Source: Bacteroidaceae bacterium
Lineage (GTDB): Bacteria > Bacteroidota > Bacteroidia > Bacteroidales > Bacteroidaceae
Direction of reading: 5' to 3'
DNA length: 8,408 bases
NCBI GenBank assembly: GCA_016284115.1
Contig: JAEEOD010000283.1
Location: forward strand, 1-8,408
A model generated the notes under the pieces. That model worked only from the letters and a program-made list of their open reading frames with translations, did no database searches and was not told the origin of the DNA. This document shows, in pieces, positions 1-7,987 of this stretch; positions within the stretch are counted from its first letter, which is position 1; each line of letters opens with the position of its first letter. The position numbers were made by a program, and so were the translations under genes.

Positions 1-372
1 CAGGCAAAAATTTTGGCACATCCAGAATGTAAAGGTGCCGTATTGAAATTGGCTGATTTTGTGGGTTCTACTGCTGCTATTTTGAAATATGCTAAAAATA
101 ATGAATCAAAGGAATTCATTATAGCTACTGAATCAGGTATTCTACATAAGATGCAACAGGCTTGTCCGCAGAAAGTGTTCATTCCTGCTCCACCAGAAGA
201 CAGTACTTGTGCTTGTAATGAATGTAATTTTATGCGAATGAATACAATGGAGAAACTATATCAATGTTTATTGAATGAAACTCCTGAAATTCATGTAGAT
301 AAAAAAATCGCTGAAAAAGCTATTAAGCCAATTCAGCGAATGTTGGAAATATCTGCCAAATTAGGATTGTAA
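1..372 (+). CDS. nadA: Quinolinate synthase NadA, C-terminal part (5' end outside window)
   Basis: NadA is a cytosolic [4Fe-4S] enzyme that condenses iminoaspartate with dihydroxyacetone phosphate to give quinolinate, the entry to de novo NAD synthesis. The frame is open from base 1, so the start lies outside; 123 residues remain of a family of about 300-350. Visible hallmarks are HPEC (fragment residues 7-10), whose Cys is a cluster ligand, the ADFVGST stretch that follows, [16 protein letters not shown], and CACNEC (70-75) followed by MRMNT, which carries the last cluster cysteine. The first cluster cysteine must lie in the missing N-terminal part. A TTG at base 13 could be mistaken for a start, but it lies inside the conserved domain. 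The gene converges on rdgB and the last 12 bases overlap that gene's 3' end. Family identification is secure; whether the missing part is intact cannot be seen. Confidence 0.95.
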   Translation, partial: QAKILAHPECKGAVLKLADFVGSTAAILKYAKNNESKEFIIATESGILHKMQQACPQKVFIPAPPEDSTCACNECNFMRMNTMEKLYQCLLNETPEIHVDKKIAEKAIKPIQRMLEISAKLGL

Positions 373-951
373 AAAGGCAACTAATTTTTTGATAGCACGT
401 GCTCGGTGACTGATACTGTTTTTCACACCTTCACCAAGTTCAGCAAATGTTTTAACATATCCTTTTGGCATGAAAATAGGATCATATCCAAACCCAGAGG
501 AACCTCGTTCTTCTGGGTTAATTGTTCCTTCTACCATACCTTCGAATAGATGTTCCTTTCCGCCTTTAATCAAGCAAATAACGGTACGGAATTGAGCCTT
601 TCTATTATCCTTATCTTTTAATTCACGTAATAAACGGTTCATATTGGCTTTGGAGTTGTGTGGTTCACCCGTACCTTCTAATGCAGCGTAACGAGCTGAA
701 TAAACTCCTGGAGCACCTCCTAAAGCTTCTACTTCCAAACCAGAATCGTCAGCAAAACAATCTACATGATAATTCTCATATATATACTGTGCTTTCTGAC
801 GTGCATTATCTTCTAGGTTATCAGCTGTCTCTAGTATATCCTCGAAACAATTAATATCCTTCAAGCTTAATACTTGATAGGTATCTTTCAAGATAGCACG
901 AACTTCCGATAGTTTGTGTTCATTATTGGTAGCAAAAACAAGTTTTTTCAT
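361..951 (-). CDS. rdgB: Non-canonical purine NTP pyrophosphatase (RdgB/HAM1 family)
   Basis: This 196-residue protein has the normal length for the RdgB/HAM1 (Ham1p, ITPase) family, cytosolic enzymes that hydrolyse dITP, ITP and XTP to monophosphate and pyrophosphate and keep deaminated purines out of DNA and RNA. The N-terminal nucleotide-binding motif FATNNEHK (6-13), [11 protein letters not shown] with D68-D69-S70-G71 (metal and catalytic region), PGVYSARYA (81-89), GFGYDPIF (153-160) and SHRARA (181-186) are all present and in family order. The ATG at 951 overlaps the TGA of the YitT-family gene in an ATGA tetranucleotide, suggesting coupled translation as the last gene of the leftward operon. 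The TAA lies inside the nadA 3' end, so there is no intergenic terminator. Nothing is broken or unusual in the protein. It acts as nucleotide-pool housecleaning and has no evident functional link to nadA beyond adjacency. Confidence 0.96.
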   Translation of the reverse strand: MKKLVFATNNEHKLSEVRAILKDTYQVLSLKDINCFEDILETADNLEDNARQKAQYIYENYHVDCFADDSGLEVEALGGAPGVYSARYAALEGTGEPHNSKANMNRLLRELKDKDNRKAQFRTVICLIKGGKEHLFEGMVEGTINPEERGSSGFGYDPIFMPKGYVKTFAELGEGVKNSISHRARAIKKLVAFLQS

Positions 952-1901
952 ATTATTTGATCTAATACTTCTTCTATGGCCTTTTCTTCTTTCTTGTTTA
1001 CTTTTACTTTCAACTTGTCAAAACCTTCACCGAAGACACCAATAACAGCACTCTGTGATATAAAAGCATTACTATCAATACTTTTAACCAATCGAAATAT
1101 TTCGACTGATTGACGTTTAGAAGCCAAGACAAACAATACCTTCACATCATTCTTTGAATACCAACCAGTTCCTTCAAAAACAGTTACACCTCGATGAGTT
1201 TTTCTATTGATAACATCAGCAATTTTATTGTATTCCTTAGAGAAAATAAAGAATTGGACAGACTGACGGGCACTGTTTATTACATAGTCGAGTACGTATC
1301 CTATAATAAATAAGGTAACAAAACCAAAAATTACCCTACGAAAGTCGTAGAATACAAAATAGCAGGAACTGATGATGATTACATCACACAATTGAATCAT
1401 GCGTCCCAATGATATGTCTCTGTATTTATTGACAATAGCAGCAATGATATCAGTACCTCCAGTACTACCATTAACATTGAACACGATGCCTAAACCAAAA
1501 CCACAAAGAACAGAACCAATGATACAAGCCATAAACTCTTGTCCTTCTCCTAATACCAATGGTGGAATACCATCTTCACCATTGATTATTTTCTGAAACC
1601 ACCATAACAGAAAAGTCAGCAACAGGATGCTATAGCTTGTCTTGATACAGAATCTGAGGCCTAATAGCTTGAAAGCAAACACCATCAGTACGGCATTCAC
1701 AATGAAATAGGTGGATTGAATAGGGAAACCAGTAGCATAGTAAATAATAGCACCAATACCAGTAGTTCCACCTGTAGTTATTTGATAGGGCAACAAAAAT
1801 GTTGCCCATGCAGCTGCATAGCTTATCAGACCTATTGTGATAAAGAAATAATCCTTTATAGTATGATAAACCTCTAACTTAGTAGGTTTTTTCAGTATCA
1901 T
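948..1901 (-). CDS. YitT family membrane protein with C-terminal DUF2179 domain
   Basis: A 317-residue integral membrane protein of the YitT (DUF161 plus DUF2179) family; the transported substrate or role of the family is not firmly known. About five or six hydrophobic segments occupy residues 17-206. They include two family-type glycine/threonine-rich motifs, TTGGTTGIG (42-50) and [13 protein letters not shown] (145-157), which look like an internal repeat. The soluble C-terminus (about 215-293) has the DUF2179 pattern [14 protein letters not shown] followed by [10 protein letters not shown] and [16 protein letters not shown]. The frame stays open upstream to an ATG at 1970, but I use the ATG at 1901. 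It gives an exact ATGA overlap with the leuS stop and starts the protein at MILKKPTK, just before the first membrane segment; the extra 23 residues are polar and lie wholly inside leuS. Its stop likewise overlaps the rdgB start by ATGA. Membership of the family is clear; the function is not. Confidence 0.9.
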   Translation of the reverse strand: MILKKPTKLEVYHTIKDYFFITIGLISYAAAWATFLLPYQITTGGTTGIGAIIYYATGFPIQSTYFIVNAVLMVFAFKLLGLRFCIKTSYSILLLTFLLWWFQKIINGEDGIPPLVLGEGQEFMACIIGSVLCGFGLGIVFNVNGSTGGTDIIAAIVNKYRDISLGRMIQLCDVIIISSCYFVFYDFRRVIFGFVTLFIIGYVLDYVINSARQSVQFFIFSKEYNKIADVINRKTHRGVTVFEGTGWYSKNDVKVLFVLASKRQSVEIFRLVKSIDSNAFISQSAVIGVFGEGFDKLKVKVNKKEEKAIEEVLDQII

Positions 1902-4735
1902 TTCAAAACAATATTTATCAGTTTCTTTGGTACAATAATCACTTTCACAATCTGTTTGCCTTCCATCCATTTTTCAGAACGTTCATCAGCTATGACATCT
2001 TTCTGTATTGTATCATTGTCGGCATCAATTGGGAACTCCTTGTTATAGCGAGCCTTTCCGTTGAAAGAAACAGTATAGTTCACACTTTCTTCCTTGAGGT
2101 ATTCCTCGTTATACTGAGGCCATTGTGCATCGCAAACTGAAGTGTTGTGACCCAGCATCTCCCACAGCTCCTCGCAGATGTGAGGGGTGAAAGGAGCCAA
2201 ACAAGCCACAATTTGCTCTAATACAGTTTTCTTGCTGCATTTCAGTGAGGTAAGTTCATTCACACAAATCATGAAAGCACTGATGGAAGTATTATAGGAG
2301 AAAGTCTCAATATCTCCCGTTACCTTTTTAATCAACTTGTGAACAGCTTTTAGTTCTGCAGCATTAGGAGCTTCATCTGTTACAAGATAATTGTTTTGAC
2401 GGTCATAGAATAAGCCCCAGAACTTTTTCAGGAAACGATGTACACCATCAATACCATTGGTATCCCAAGGCTTAGATTGTTCAACAGGTCCCAAGAACAT
2501 TTCATACAGACGTAAGGTGTCGGCACCAAAACGCTCAACAATCATGTCTGGGTTCACCACATTGAACATAGACTTACTCATCTTTTCAATAGCCCATCCG
2601 CAAATGTATTTACCATCTTCAAGTATGAACTCTGCATTGTTGTATTCAGGGCGCCAAGCCTTAAATGTCTCTATGTCAAGTATGTCATTAACAACAATAT
2701 TTACATCCACATGGATAGGAGTAACGTCATACTGGTCTTTTAGGTTCAATGAAACAAAGGTATTGGTATCCTTGATGCGATAAACGAAGTTGCTTCGACC
2801 TTGAATCATTCCTTGATTTACCAATTTCTGGAAAGGCTCTTCCTTTACAGAAATGCCTAAATCATGCAGGAACTTATTCCAAAAACGAGAGTATATTAAG
2901 TGACCTGTGGCATGTTCTGTACCACCTACATAAAGGTCAACATTTTGCCAATATTTATCAGCTTCCTCAGATACCAAAGCCAGGTCATTATGTGGATCCA
3001 TATAACGCAAGTAATAAGCACTTGAACCAGCAAAGCCAGGCATAGTGCTCAGTTCGAGAGGGAAGACTGTCTTATTGTCAATCTTACTATTTTCAACTAC
3101 TTGGTTGCTAACAGTATCCCAAGCCCACTTGGTGGCACGACCTAATGGGGGTTCACCTGTTTCTGTAGGAAGATATTTCTCTACTTCAGGTAATTCCAAA
3201 GGCAAGCATGATTCAGGAATCATGCAAGGCATCTCATCCTTATAATATACAGGGAAAGGTTCACCCCAATAACGCTGACGAGAGAAGATGGCATCACGCA
3301 AACGATAGTTCACCTTCACCCTACCCAACTGATGCTCTTTCACATATTTTTTAGTTGCTTCAATTGCCTCTTTGATGGTCAAACCATTTAGGTTTAGGTC
3401 GCAATAAGGTTTTACACCAACTTTTGGAGAGTTGCAAACAATACCTTCCTTAGCGTCAAAACTCTCTTCGCTTACATCGCAACCCTCTACCAATGGAACA
3501 ATGGGCAAGTTGAAATGTTTAGCAAAGGTATAGTCACGACTATCGTGAGCAGGTACAGCCATAATGGCTCCTGTTCCATAACCAGCCAATACGTAATCAC
3601 TAACCCAGATAGGCACTGCTTCTCCAGTAAATGGATTGATAGCATAACTGCCAGTAAATACACCAGTTACACTGCGGTCAGCAATACGGTCTCTTTCTGT
3701 GCGTTTCTTTGTTCTGTCGAGATAAGCATCTACTTCTGCCTTTTGAGCTTCTGTGGTTACTTTTGCTACAAATTCGCTCTCTGGGGCCAAAACCATGAAG
3801 GTAACACCATACATAGTGTCTGCTCGAGTAGTGAAGATGATAAACTCCACATCGCTATCCTTTACTTTGAATTTAACTTCAGCACCTTCGCTACGGCCTA
3901 TCCAGTTGCGTTGGGTTTCTTTTAAAGAGTCTGTCCAATCGATGTGATCCAAACCATCGAGCAGCCGCTGAGCGTATGCAGAAACACGCAAGCACCACTG
4001 ACGCATTTTCTTCTGTACCACAGGATAACCACCACGTACACTCACACCTTCAACAACTTCGTCGTTGGCCAATACGGTTCCCAATTGTGGACACCAATTT
4101 ACCATCATCTCACCGAGATACGCTATGCGGTAGTTCATTAATATTTGTTGTTGTTCTTTCTCGCTCTTAGCATTCCACTCTTCAGCTGTAAAGCTCAGTT
4201 CTTCTGTGCAAGCCACATCCAAGTCTTTTGTACCTTGGGTCTTGAAATGTTCTATCAGCATTTCGATAGGCCGAGCTTGTTGGCACTTATTGCAATAAAA
4301 GCTTCCAAACATCTTTTGGAAAGCCCATTGTGTCCAATGGTAATAATCTGGGTCACAAGTGCGTACCTCACGATCCCAATCGAAGCAGAATCCAATCTTA
4401 TCCAACTGACTACGATAGCGATTGATGTTTTCTGTAGTAGTGATGGCTGGATGTTGTCCAGTTTGGATGGCATATTGCTCAGCCGGCAAGCCATATGCAT
4501 CATAACCCATAGGGTTTAGTACGTTGAAGCCCTGCTGACGCTTATAACGAGCATAGATATCTGAGGCAATATAGCCCAGAGGGTGACCTACATGCAATCC
4601 TGCACCAGAAGGATATGGAAACATGTTTAGTACATAGTACTTAGGTTTACTCTCGTCTTCAGTAACTTGATAGGTTTTATTATCCACCCATCTTTTCTGC
4701 CATTTTTGTTCGATTTCCCTGAAATTATATTCCAT
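1898..4735 (-). CDS. leuS: Leucyl-tRNA synthetase (class I, bacterial type)
   Basis: LeuRS charges tRNA-Leu with leucine in the cytosol and edits mischarged norvaline or isoleucine. All catalytic landmarks are present: HVGH (48-51, the HIGH signature) within [13 protein letters not shown], the CP1 editing domain with the threonine-rich FTTRADT (301-307) and [15 protein letters not shown] (387-401, with the editing Asp region), [18 protein letters not shown] (602-619), and KMSKS (718-722). The C-terminal anticodon-binding helices and small C-terminal domain follow to residue 945. At 945 residues it is longer than the roughly 860 of E. coli. The extra length lies mainly in an insertion at about 148-203 and a longer segment at about 645-715 just before KMSKS; from memory both are typical of Bacteroidetes LeuRS. 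The paired zinc-site cysteines seen in some LeuRS (CxRC context) are replaced by SVRGGYPV (232-239). The gene lies 26 bases after the GH130 gene, and its TGA overlaps the next start. Confidence 0.98.
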   Translation of the reverse strand: MEYNFREIEQKWQKRWVDNKTYQVTEDESKPKYYVLNMFPYPSGAGLHVGHPLGYIASDIYARYKRQQGFNVLNPMGYDAYGLPAEQYAIQTGQHPAITTTENINRYRSQLDKIGFCFDWDREVRTCDPDYYHWTQWAFQKMFGSFYCNKCQQARPIEMLIEHFKTQGTKDLDVACTEELSFTAEEWNAKSEKEQQQILMNYRIAYLGEMMVNWCPQLGTVLANDEVVEGVSVRGGYPVVQKKMRQWCLRVSAYAQRLLDGLDHIDWTDSLKETQRNWIGRSEGAEVKFKVKDSDVEFIIFTTRADTMYGVTFMVLAPESEFVAKVTTEAQKAEVDAYLDRTKKRTERDRIADRSVTGVFTGSYAINPFTGEAVPIWVSDYVLAGYGTGAIMAVPAHDSRDYTFAKHFNLPIVPLVEGCDVSEESFDAKEGIVCNSPKVGVKPYCDLNLNGLTIKEAIEATKKYVKEHQLGRVKVNYRLRDAIFSRQRYWGEPFPVYYKDEMPCMIPESCLPLELPEVEKYLPTETGEPPLGRATKWAWDTVSNQVVENSKIDNKTVFPLELSTMPGFAGSSAYYLRYMDPHNDLALVSEEADKYWQNVDLYVGGTEHATGHLIYSRFWNKFLHDLGISVKEEPFQKLVNQGMIQGRSNFVYRIKDTNTFVSLNLKDQYDVTPIHVDVNIVVNDILDIETFKAWRPEYNNAEFILEDGKYICGWAIEKMSKSMFNVVNPDMIVERFGADTLRLYEMFLGPVEQSKPWDTNGIDGVHRFLKKFWGLFYDRQNNYLVTDEAPNAAELKAVHKLIKKVTGDIETFSYNTSISAFMICVNELTSLKCSKKTVLEQIVACLAPFTPHICEELWEMLGHNTSVCDAQWPQYNEEYLKEESVNYTVSFNGKARYNKEFPIDADNDTIQKDVIADERSEKWMEGKQIVKVIIVPKKLINIVLK

Positions 4736-4761
4736 TGTCTATATATTTTTGTTCTTGGTTA

Positions 4762-5865
4762 TTAATTCTTTACTGCAACGGCTACGAACGAGTCAGCACA
4801 ACCATAATACAGGAACCACTTGCCCTGATGGTTGACTAAACCCTCAATGAATACTGTACCTGCTGGATATTGTCCGCTCTTCTCGAAGTCTGCCTCAGGT
4901 TGGAAGAATGGCTTGTCTAAGCGGGTAATGTATTTTGTTGGATCGTTCTTGTCGAATAATGCTTGTCCTGCACAATAGGAATTGGCTGTATAGTTGGGGT
5001 CGGCCCCCTCCCCTGCCTTATTCTTCCCGTTGTAAAACAGGATGATACCTTTATCTGTCATGATAGCTGGAGGACCACATTCTGTCAAGTCGCTATCAAA
5101 ATAACCAGGACGGGTTTTCATCACTTGCAGGAGTTCGCCTTGCTCATCAAGCATTGGTTCCCAATTCACCAAATCAATGGAAGTGGCTACATTTACGAAT
5201 TGTTCGCCCCAATACATCATATATTTATCACCAAACTTAGCAATTACTTGCTGTCCGTCTTGCATTTTGGTAATGATGGATGCCGATTTAGTGAAGTTGT
5301 TGGCAAAACGTCCGTCGTATGCTTTAGCAAAAGCGGGTCCGTGCTTTGTCCAGTTTTGTAGGTCACGAGAGGTAGCTACAGCCAAACGAGCCACATCCCT
5401 ATTCCATTGTGTATAGAACATTACATAAAGACCGTCTTCTGTCTTTGCTACTCGAGGATCTTCGCAACCTCCTGGCCATTCGTTAACTTTTTGGGCGTCG
5501 TCTGCAGGATAAACAACAGGTGTTTTTTGAATGTCAAAATGCATTCCGTCAGTTGATTCTGCATAACCAATGCGAGATGTTCGTGAACCAATGCCCATGT
5601 GGGTGGCGTCTTCAGAACGGAACATTACCACTATTTTTCCATCTTTAGTGGTAGCAGCAGGGTTGAAGGTATCGCCTTCTTGCCAAGCGATAGAGTCGCC
5701 CGTCATTGGACAGAAGAAATTGATGTCCTTATTTGGAGAGATAATAGGATTGATTCCCTTTGGGCGTTGGAAATCCAACCAAGCCCAATCTTCTGGTTGC
5801 AAATCTTGTTGACCGTTACATGCTGTCAAACAAGCCACTAATGATAATAAGAATATTTTTTTCAT
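4762..5865 (-). CDS. GH130 family glycosidase, lipoprotein (predicted beta-mannosidase-type hydrolase)
   Basis: A 367-residue lipoprotein. The N-terminus MKKIFLLSLVACLTAC is a short signal peptide with lipobox LTAC, lipidated Cys16. The rest is a five-bladed beta-propeller glycosidase of the GH130 (DUF377, PH1107-like) type: FNPAA (67-71), RSED (83-86), GGCEDPRV (132-139, with D136 as the likely general acid), ATSRDLQNW (164-172), YWGE (218-221), TECGPPAI (261-268), FIEGL (339-343), and a final LYYGCAD. GH130 contains beta-mannoside phosphorylases and hydrolases. Here the positions that I align by eye with the phosphate-binding Arg, Lys and His of phosphorylases are E221, E262 and N279, which fits the hydrolase branch acting on beta-1,2-mannosides. 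Exact substrate is inferred only. It starts by ATGA overlap with the stop of lgt, whose product would lipidate it. No SusC/SusD genes are nearby, so it is not in a visible polysaccharide-utilisation locus. Close relatives are sometimes labelled 'pesticidal protein Cry15Aa', which looks like a misannotation. Confidence 0.88.
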   Translation of the reverse strand: MKKIFLLSLVACLTACNGQQDLQPEDWAWLDFQRPKGINPIISPNKDINFFCPMTGDSIAWQEGDTFNPAATTKDGKIVVMFRSEDATHMGIGSRTSRIGYAESTDGMHFDIQKTPVVYPADDAQKVNEWPGGCEDPRVAKTEDGLYVMFYTQWNRDVARLAVATSRDLQNWTKHGPAFAKAYDGRFANNFTKSASIITKMQDGQQVIAKFGDKYMMYWGEQFVNVATSIDLVNWEPMLDEQGELLQVMKTRPGYFDSDLTECGPPAIMTDKGIILFYNGKNKAGEGADPNYTANSYCAGQALFDKNDPTKYITRLDKPFFQPEADFEKSGQYPAGTVFIEGLVNHQGKWFLYYGCADSFVAVAVKN

Positions 5866-6716
5866 TTCGGTGAAGTTTTCTTTCTGTCATAAATAAACAT
5901 CAGCCACAAGCCCACCAGAATGTATGGAATGCTCAGTAACTGTCCCATATTCAATGTCATACCTTGCTCAAATGCTACTTGATCTTCCTTGATGAATTCA
6001 ATGAAGAATCTGAAGATGAATACAGAGGCACATCCGAATCCAAAGTAGAAACCTCGTTTCATATTGAGTTGATGCTTGCGATAAATGAGAAATACTATAA
6101 ACGCAAGTGTAAGATAGGCAATGGCCTCATACAACTGTGCTGGATGGCGAGGAGCTAAAGGGTCGGCTATGCTGGGGTCATTGCTCAGTCTTTCAAATAC
6201 GAACGCCCAAGGCACATCAGTTACCTTGCCAATAATCTCAGAGTTCATCAGGTTGGCCATACGAATCCAAAAACCACAGATGAAAGCTGAAACCGTCAGG
6301 ATATCAGCTATATCAATAAAGTGAATTTTGTATCGTTTGCAATAGAGTAGGGTAGAAATGACTAGGCCCAAGATGCCTCCATGACTGGCTAAGCCTTGAT
6401 AGCCAATGTATTTCCAATTGCCATCAGGTAAATACTTGATAGGCAAAAACATTTCTGTAATGTGATGCAAATAGTAACCTGGTTCGTAGAACAAGCAATG
6501 CCCTAAACGAGCCCCCAACAAAATGCCAAAGAAGCAATAGAAAAACAAAGGATCGAGGAGCTCATCACCCCAACCTTTATCTTTATATTCACGCTTTACT
6601 ATCATGTAGGAGCAAGCGATGCCGATGACCCAGAACAAGCCGTAATATCTGATGTTTATCGATCCAATGCTAAACAGCACTGGGTCTGGATTCCAATTGA
6701 TGCTTAGTGGTAACAT
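5862..6716 (-). CDS. lgt: Prolipoprotein diacylglyceryl transferase Lgt
   Basis: Lgt transfers a diacylglyceryl group from phosphatidylglycerol to the lipobox cysteine of pre-lipoproteins in the inner membrane, the first step of lipoprotein maturation. The 284-residue protein has the usual length and about seven hydrophobic segments. Visible family motifs are NIRYYGLFWVIG (21-32), GARLGHCLFYEP (68-79), GLASHGG (108-114, His112), the Lgt signature region beginning GFWIRMANLMNSE (148-160, with R152 and N155), RHPAQLYEA (190-198), and RFFIEFIKEDQ (236-246, with R236). The C-terminus ends in a charged tail after the last membrane helix. The ATG at 6716 lies 6 bases after the ychF stop, and the TGA overlaps the start of the GH130 lipoprotein gene in an ATGA. 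Its placement directly ahead of a lipoprotein gene makes the enzyme and one of its substrates cotranscribed, though it must serve all cell lipoproteins. Confidence 0.97.
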   Translation of the reverse strand: MLPLSINWNPDPVLFSIGSINIRYYGLFWVIGIACSYMIVKREYKDKGWGDELLDPLFFYCFFGILLGARLGHCLFYEPGYYLHHITEMFLPIKYLPDGNWKYIGYQGLASHGGILGLVISTLLYCKRYKIHFIDIADILTVSAFICGFWIRMANLMNSEIIGKVTDVPWAFVFERLSNDPSIADPLAPRHPAQLYEAIAYLTLAFIVFLIYRKHQLNMKRGFYFGFGCASVFIFRFFIEFIKEDQVAFEQGMTLNMGQLLSIPYILVGLWLMFIYDRKKTSPK

Positions 6717-6722
6717 AGTGTC

Positions 6723-7826
6723 TTATACATTAAATCTGAAGTGCATGATGTCGCCATCTTGTACTATATAATCTTTACCTTCAATATTCAGTTTACCAGC
6801 CTCACGCACAGCTGCTTCGCTGCCATACTTGATATAGTCGTCATACTTGATGACCTCAGCACGGATGAAACCCTTTTCAAAGTCGGTATGAATGACGCCA
6901 GCACATTGTGGAGCCTTCCAGCCTTTGTGATAGGTCCAGGCCTTTACTTCCATTTCGCCGGCAGTGATGAAGGTCTCCAGGTTCAGCAGTTTGAAAGCAC
7001 TCTTGATCAGTCTGTTAACGCCAGATTCCTTCAAACCGAGTTCTTCCAAAAACATCATCTTGTCCTCATAGGTTTCCAACTCGGCAATGTCAGCTTCTGT
7101 TCTGGCTGCAATTACCAGTATTTCAGCATCTTCGTCTTTTACAGCTTCACGAACCTGTTCAACATACTGGTTGCCGTTCAGCACACTTGCTTCATCTACA
7201 TTACATACATACAACACAGGTTTTGCTGTCAACAGGAAGAGGTTACGGGCAGCTGCTTGTTCATCCTTATCTTCAAGCTGGACAGTGCGAGCTGATTTAC
7301 CCTGGCTGAGCACTTCTTTATATTTGATTAGTACATTGTAAAGTGCTTTTGCCTCTTTGTCGCCACCTACTTTAGCCAACTTCTCCACCTTAGGGATGCG
7401 AGTTTCAACAGTCTCTAAGTCCTTCAACTGCAATTCAGTATCAATAATTTCCTTATCGCGAACGGGGTTAATGGGACCTTCCACATGGGTGATATTGCCA
7501 TCTTCGAAACAGCGAAGCACATGGATGATGGCATCTGTCTCACGGATATTGCCTAAGAATTTGTTACCCAATCCTTCACCCTTACTGGCACCTTTCACCA
7601 AACCTGCGATGTCAACTATTTCTACTGTAGCAGGAACAATGCGACCAGGGTGAACGATTTCAGCCAGCTTGCCCAATCGCTCATCAGGAACTGTAATCAT
7701 TCCCACATTAGGTTCGATGGTACAGAAAGGAAAGTTAGCTGCCTGAGCCTTAGAGCTTGAGAGGCAGTTGAAAAGGGTTGATTTGCCCACATTAGGCAAT
7801 CCCACGATTCCGCATTGTAAAGCCAT
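6723..7826 (-). CDS. ychF: Ribosome-binding ATPase YchF (OLA1/Obg-related)
   Basis: A 367-residue cytosolic P-loop protein of the YchF/OLA1 branch of the TRAFAC GTPases, which prefers ATP and associates with ribosomes. It has the Walker A motif GLPNVGKS (9-16), the switch I region NFPFCTIEPNVG (31-42), the G3 motif DIAGLVKGASKGEGLGN (72-88), NVDE (209-212) in place of the GTP-specifying NKxD, and a C-terminal TGS domain (about 281-364) including TAGEMEVKAWTYHKGWKAPQ. Length fits the family exactly (E. coli 363). I start it at the ATG at 7826 (MALQCGIVG). An in-frame ATG at 7898 would add 24 residues before the universally conserved start of the G domain, and that extension contains the promoter. 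It is the first gene of the leftward six-gene run, about 20 bases downstream of the predicted transcription start. The leader is A-rich and has no clear Shine-Dalgarno site, as is usual in Bacteroidetes. Confidence 0.96.
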   Translation of the reverse strand: MALQCGIVGLPNVGKSTLFNCLSSSKAQAANFPFCTIEPNVGMITVPDERLGKLAEIVHPGRIVPATVEIVDIAGLVKGASKGEGLGNKFLGNIRETDAIIHVLRCFEDGNITHVEGPINPVRDKEIIDTELQLKDLETVETRIPKVEKLAKVGGDKEAKALYNVLIKYKEVLSQGKSARTVQLEDKDEQAAARNLFLLTAKPVLYVCNVDEASVLNGNQYVEQVREAVKDEDAEILVIAARTEADIAELETYEDKMMFLEELGLKESGVNRLIKSAFKLLNLETFITAGEMEVKAWTYHKGWKAPQCAGVIHTDFEKGFIRAEVIKYDDYIKYGSEAAVREAGKLNIEGKDYIVQDGDIMHFRFNV

Positions 7827-7853
7827 ATCTGATAAATCTTTTAATTTTGGCTG

Positions 7854-7884
7854 CAAAGATAGTGCAAGTTGAGCGAAATACAAA
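7854..7884 (-). promoter_or_regulatory. Bacteroidetes-type promoter of ychF operon
   Basis: On the minus strand TTTG (7884-7881) is followed after exactly 19 bases by TATCTTTG (7861-7854). This matches the known Bacteroides sigma-ABfr consensus TTTG-N19-21-TAnnTTTG at every specified base. The start of transcription would fall near 7846, leaving about 20 untranslated bases before the ychF ATG at 7826. The element lies inside the in-frame N-terminal extension of ychF and so argues against the upstream ATG at 7898. Confidence 0.85.
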
Positions 7885-7901
7885 ATGAATTTATTCATTT
7901 T
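7882..7901. promoter_or_regulatory. 20-bp perfect palindrome abutting the ychF -33 box (candidate operator)
   Basis: AAAATGAAT (7882-7890) and ATTCATTTT (7893-7901) are perfect 9-base inverted repeats around a TT spacer. The inner edge overlaps three bases of the -33 TTTG box, so the dyad spans roughly -33 to -53 relative to the predicted start. This is a common position for a dimeric regulator, either an activator or a blocking repressor. The A+T richness makes a chance palindrome more likely than in GC-balanced DNA, so the role is inferred only. Confidence 0.4.
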
Positions 7902-7922
7902 TATTTCCGAAACGCGGCCTAT

Positions 7923-7954
7923 CTTGTTTAAAGATAAAACTTTTTATAGATTTG
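7923..7954 (+). promoter_or_regulatory. Possible rightward (divergent) promoter
   Basis: TAGATTTG (7947-7954) fits the Bacteroidetes -7 consensus TAnnTTTG fully. CTTG (7923-7926) lies 20 bases upstream and matches three of four bases of the -33 box. Transcription would start near 7961 and run into the inverted repeat at 7988-8062. No gene follows within the window, so the product would be a non-coding RNA or a long leader. Single -7 matches occur by chance in A+T-rich DNA. Confidence 0.3.
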
Positions 7955-7987
7955 GTCTGGAAAAAATCATTATAAATCGCTCCACCA

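Larger units (their letters stand above)
361..7846 (-). other. Predicted six-gene operon ychF-lgt-GH130-leuS-yitT-like-rdgB
   Basis: All six genes read leftward. Junctions are 6 bases (ychF-lgt), ATGA overlap at 5862-5865 (lgt-GH130), 26 bases (GH130-leuS), ATGA overlap at 1898-1901 (leuS-yitT-like) and ATGA overlap at 948-951 (yitT-like-rdgB). Only one good Bacteroidetes-type promoter is seen, ahead of ychF. The right boundary given here is the approximate expected transcription start, a few bases downstream of the -7 box. Internal promoters inside coding sequence cannot be excluded, and the 26-base gap before leuS is the only place with non-coding room for extra control. No terminator is visible after rdgB. 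Confidence 0.75.

Noticed and set aside
1902..1970. N-terminal extension of the YitT-like protein by 23 residues
   Set aside because: It lies entirely inside leuS, is polar, and would destroy the ATGA junction. The ATG at 1901 places the protein start just before the first membrane segment.
3515..3925. 136-codon open frame on the plus strand opposite leuS
   Set aside because: It is antisense to the conserved LeuRS editing domain and its translation is cysteine- and serine-rich low-information sequence. The same applies to the other plus-strand frames between 2457 and 4519 and to those opposite the GH130, lgt and yitT-like genes.
6741..7295. 184-codon open frame on the plus strand opposite ychF
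   Set aside because: It lies wholly antisense to a strongly conserved gene and its translation shows no recognisable domain. It is a frame shadow.
7827..7898. N-terminal extension of YchF by 24 residues
   Set aside because: YchF proteins start directly at the G domain, and the consensus promoter is located inside this stretch.
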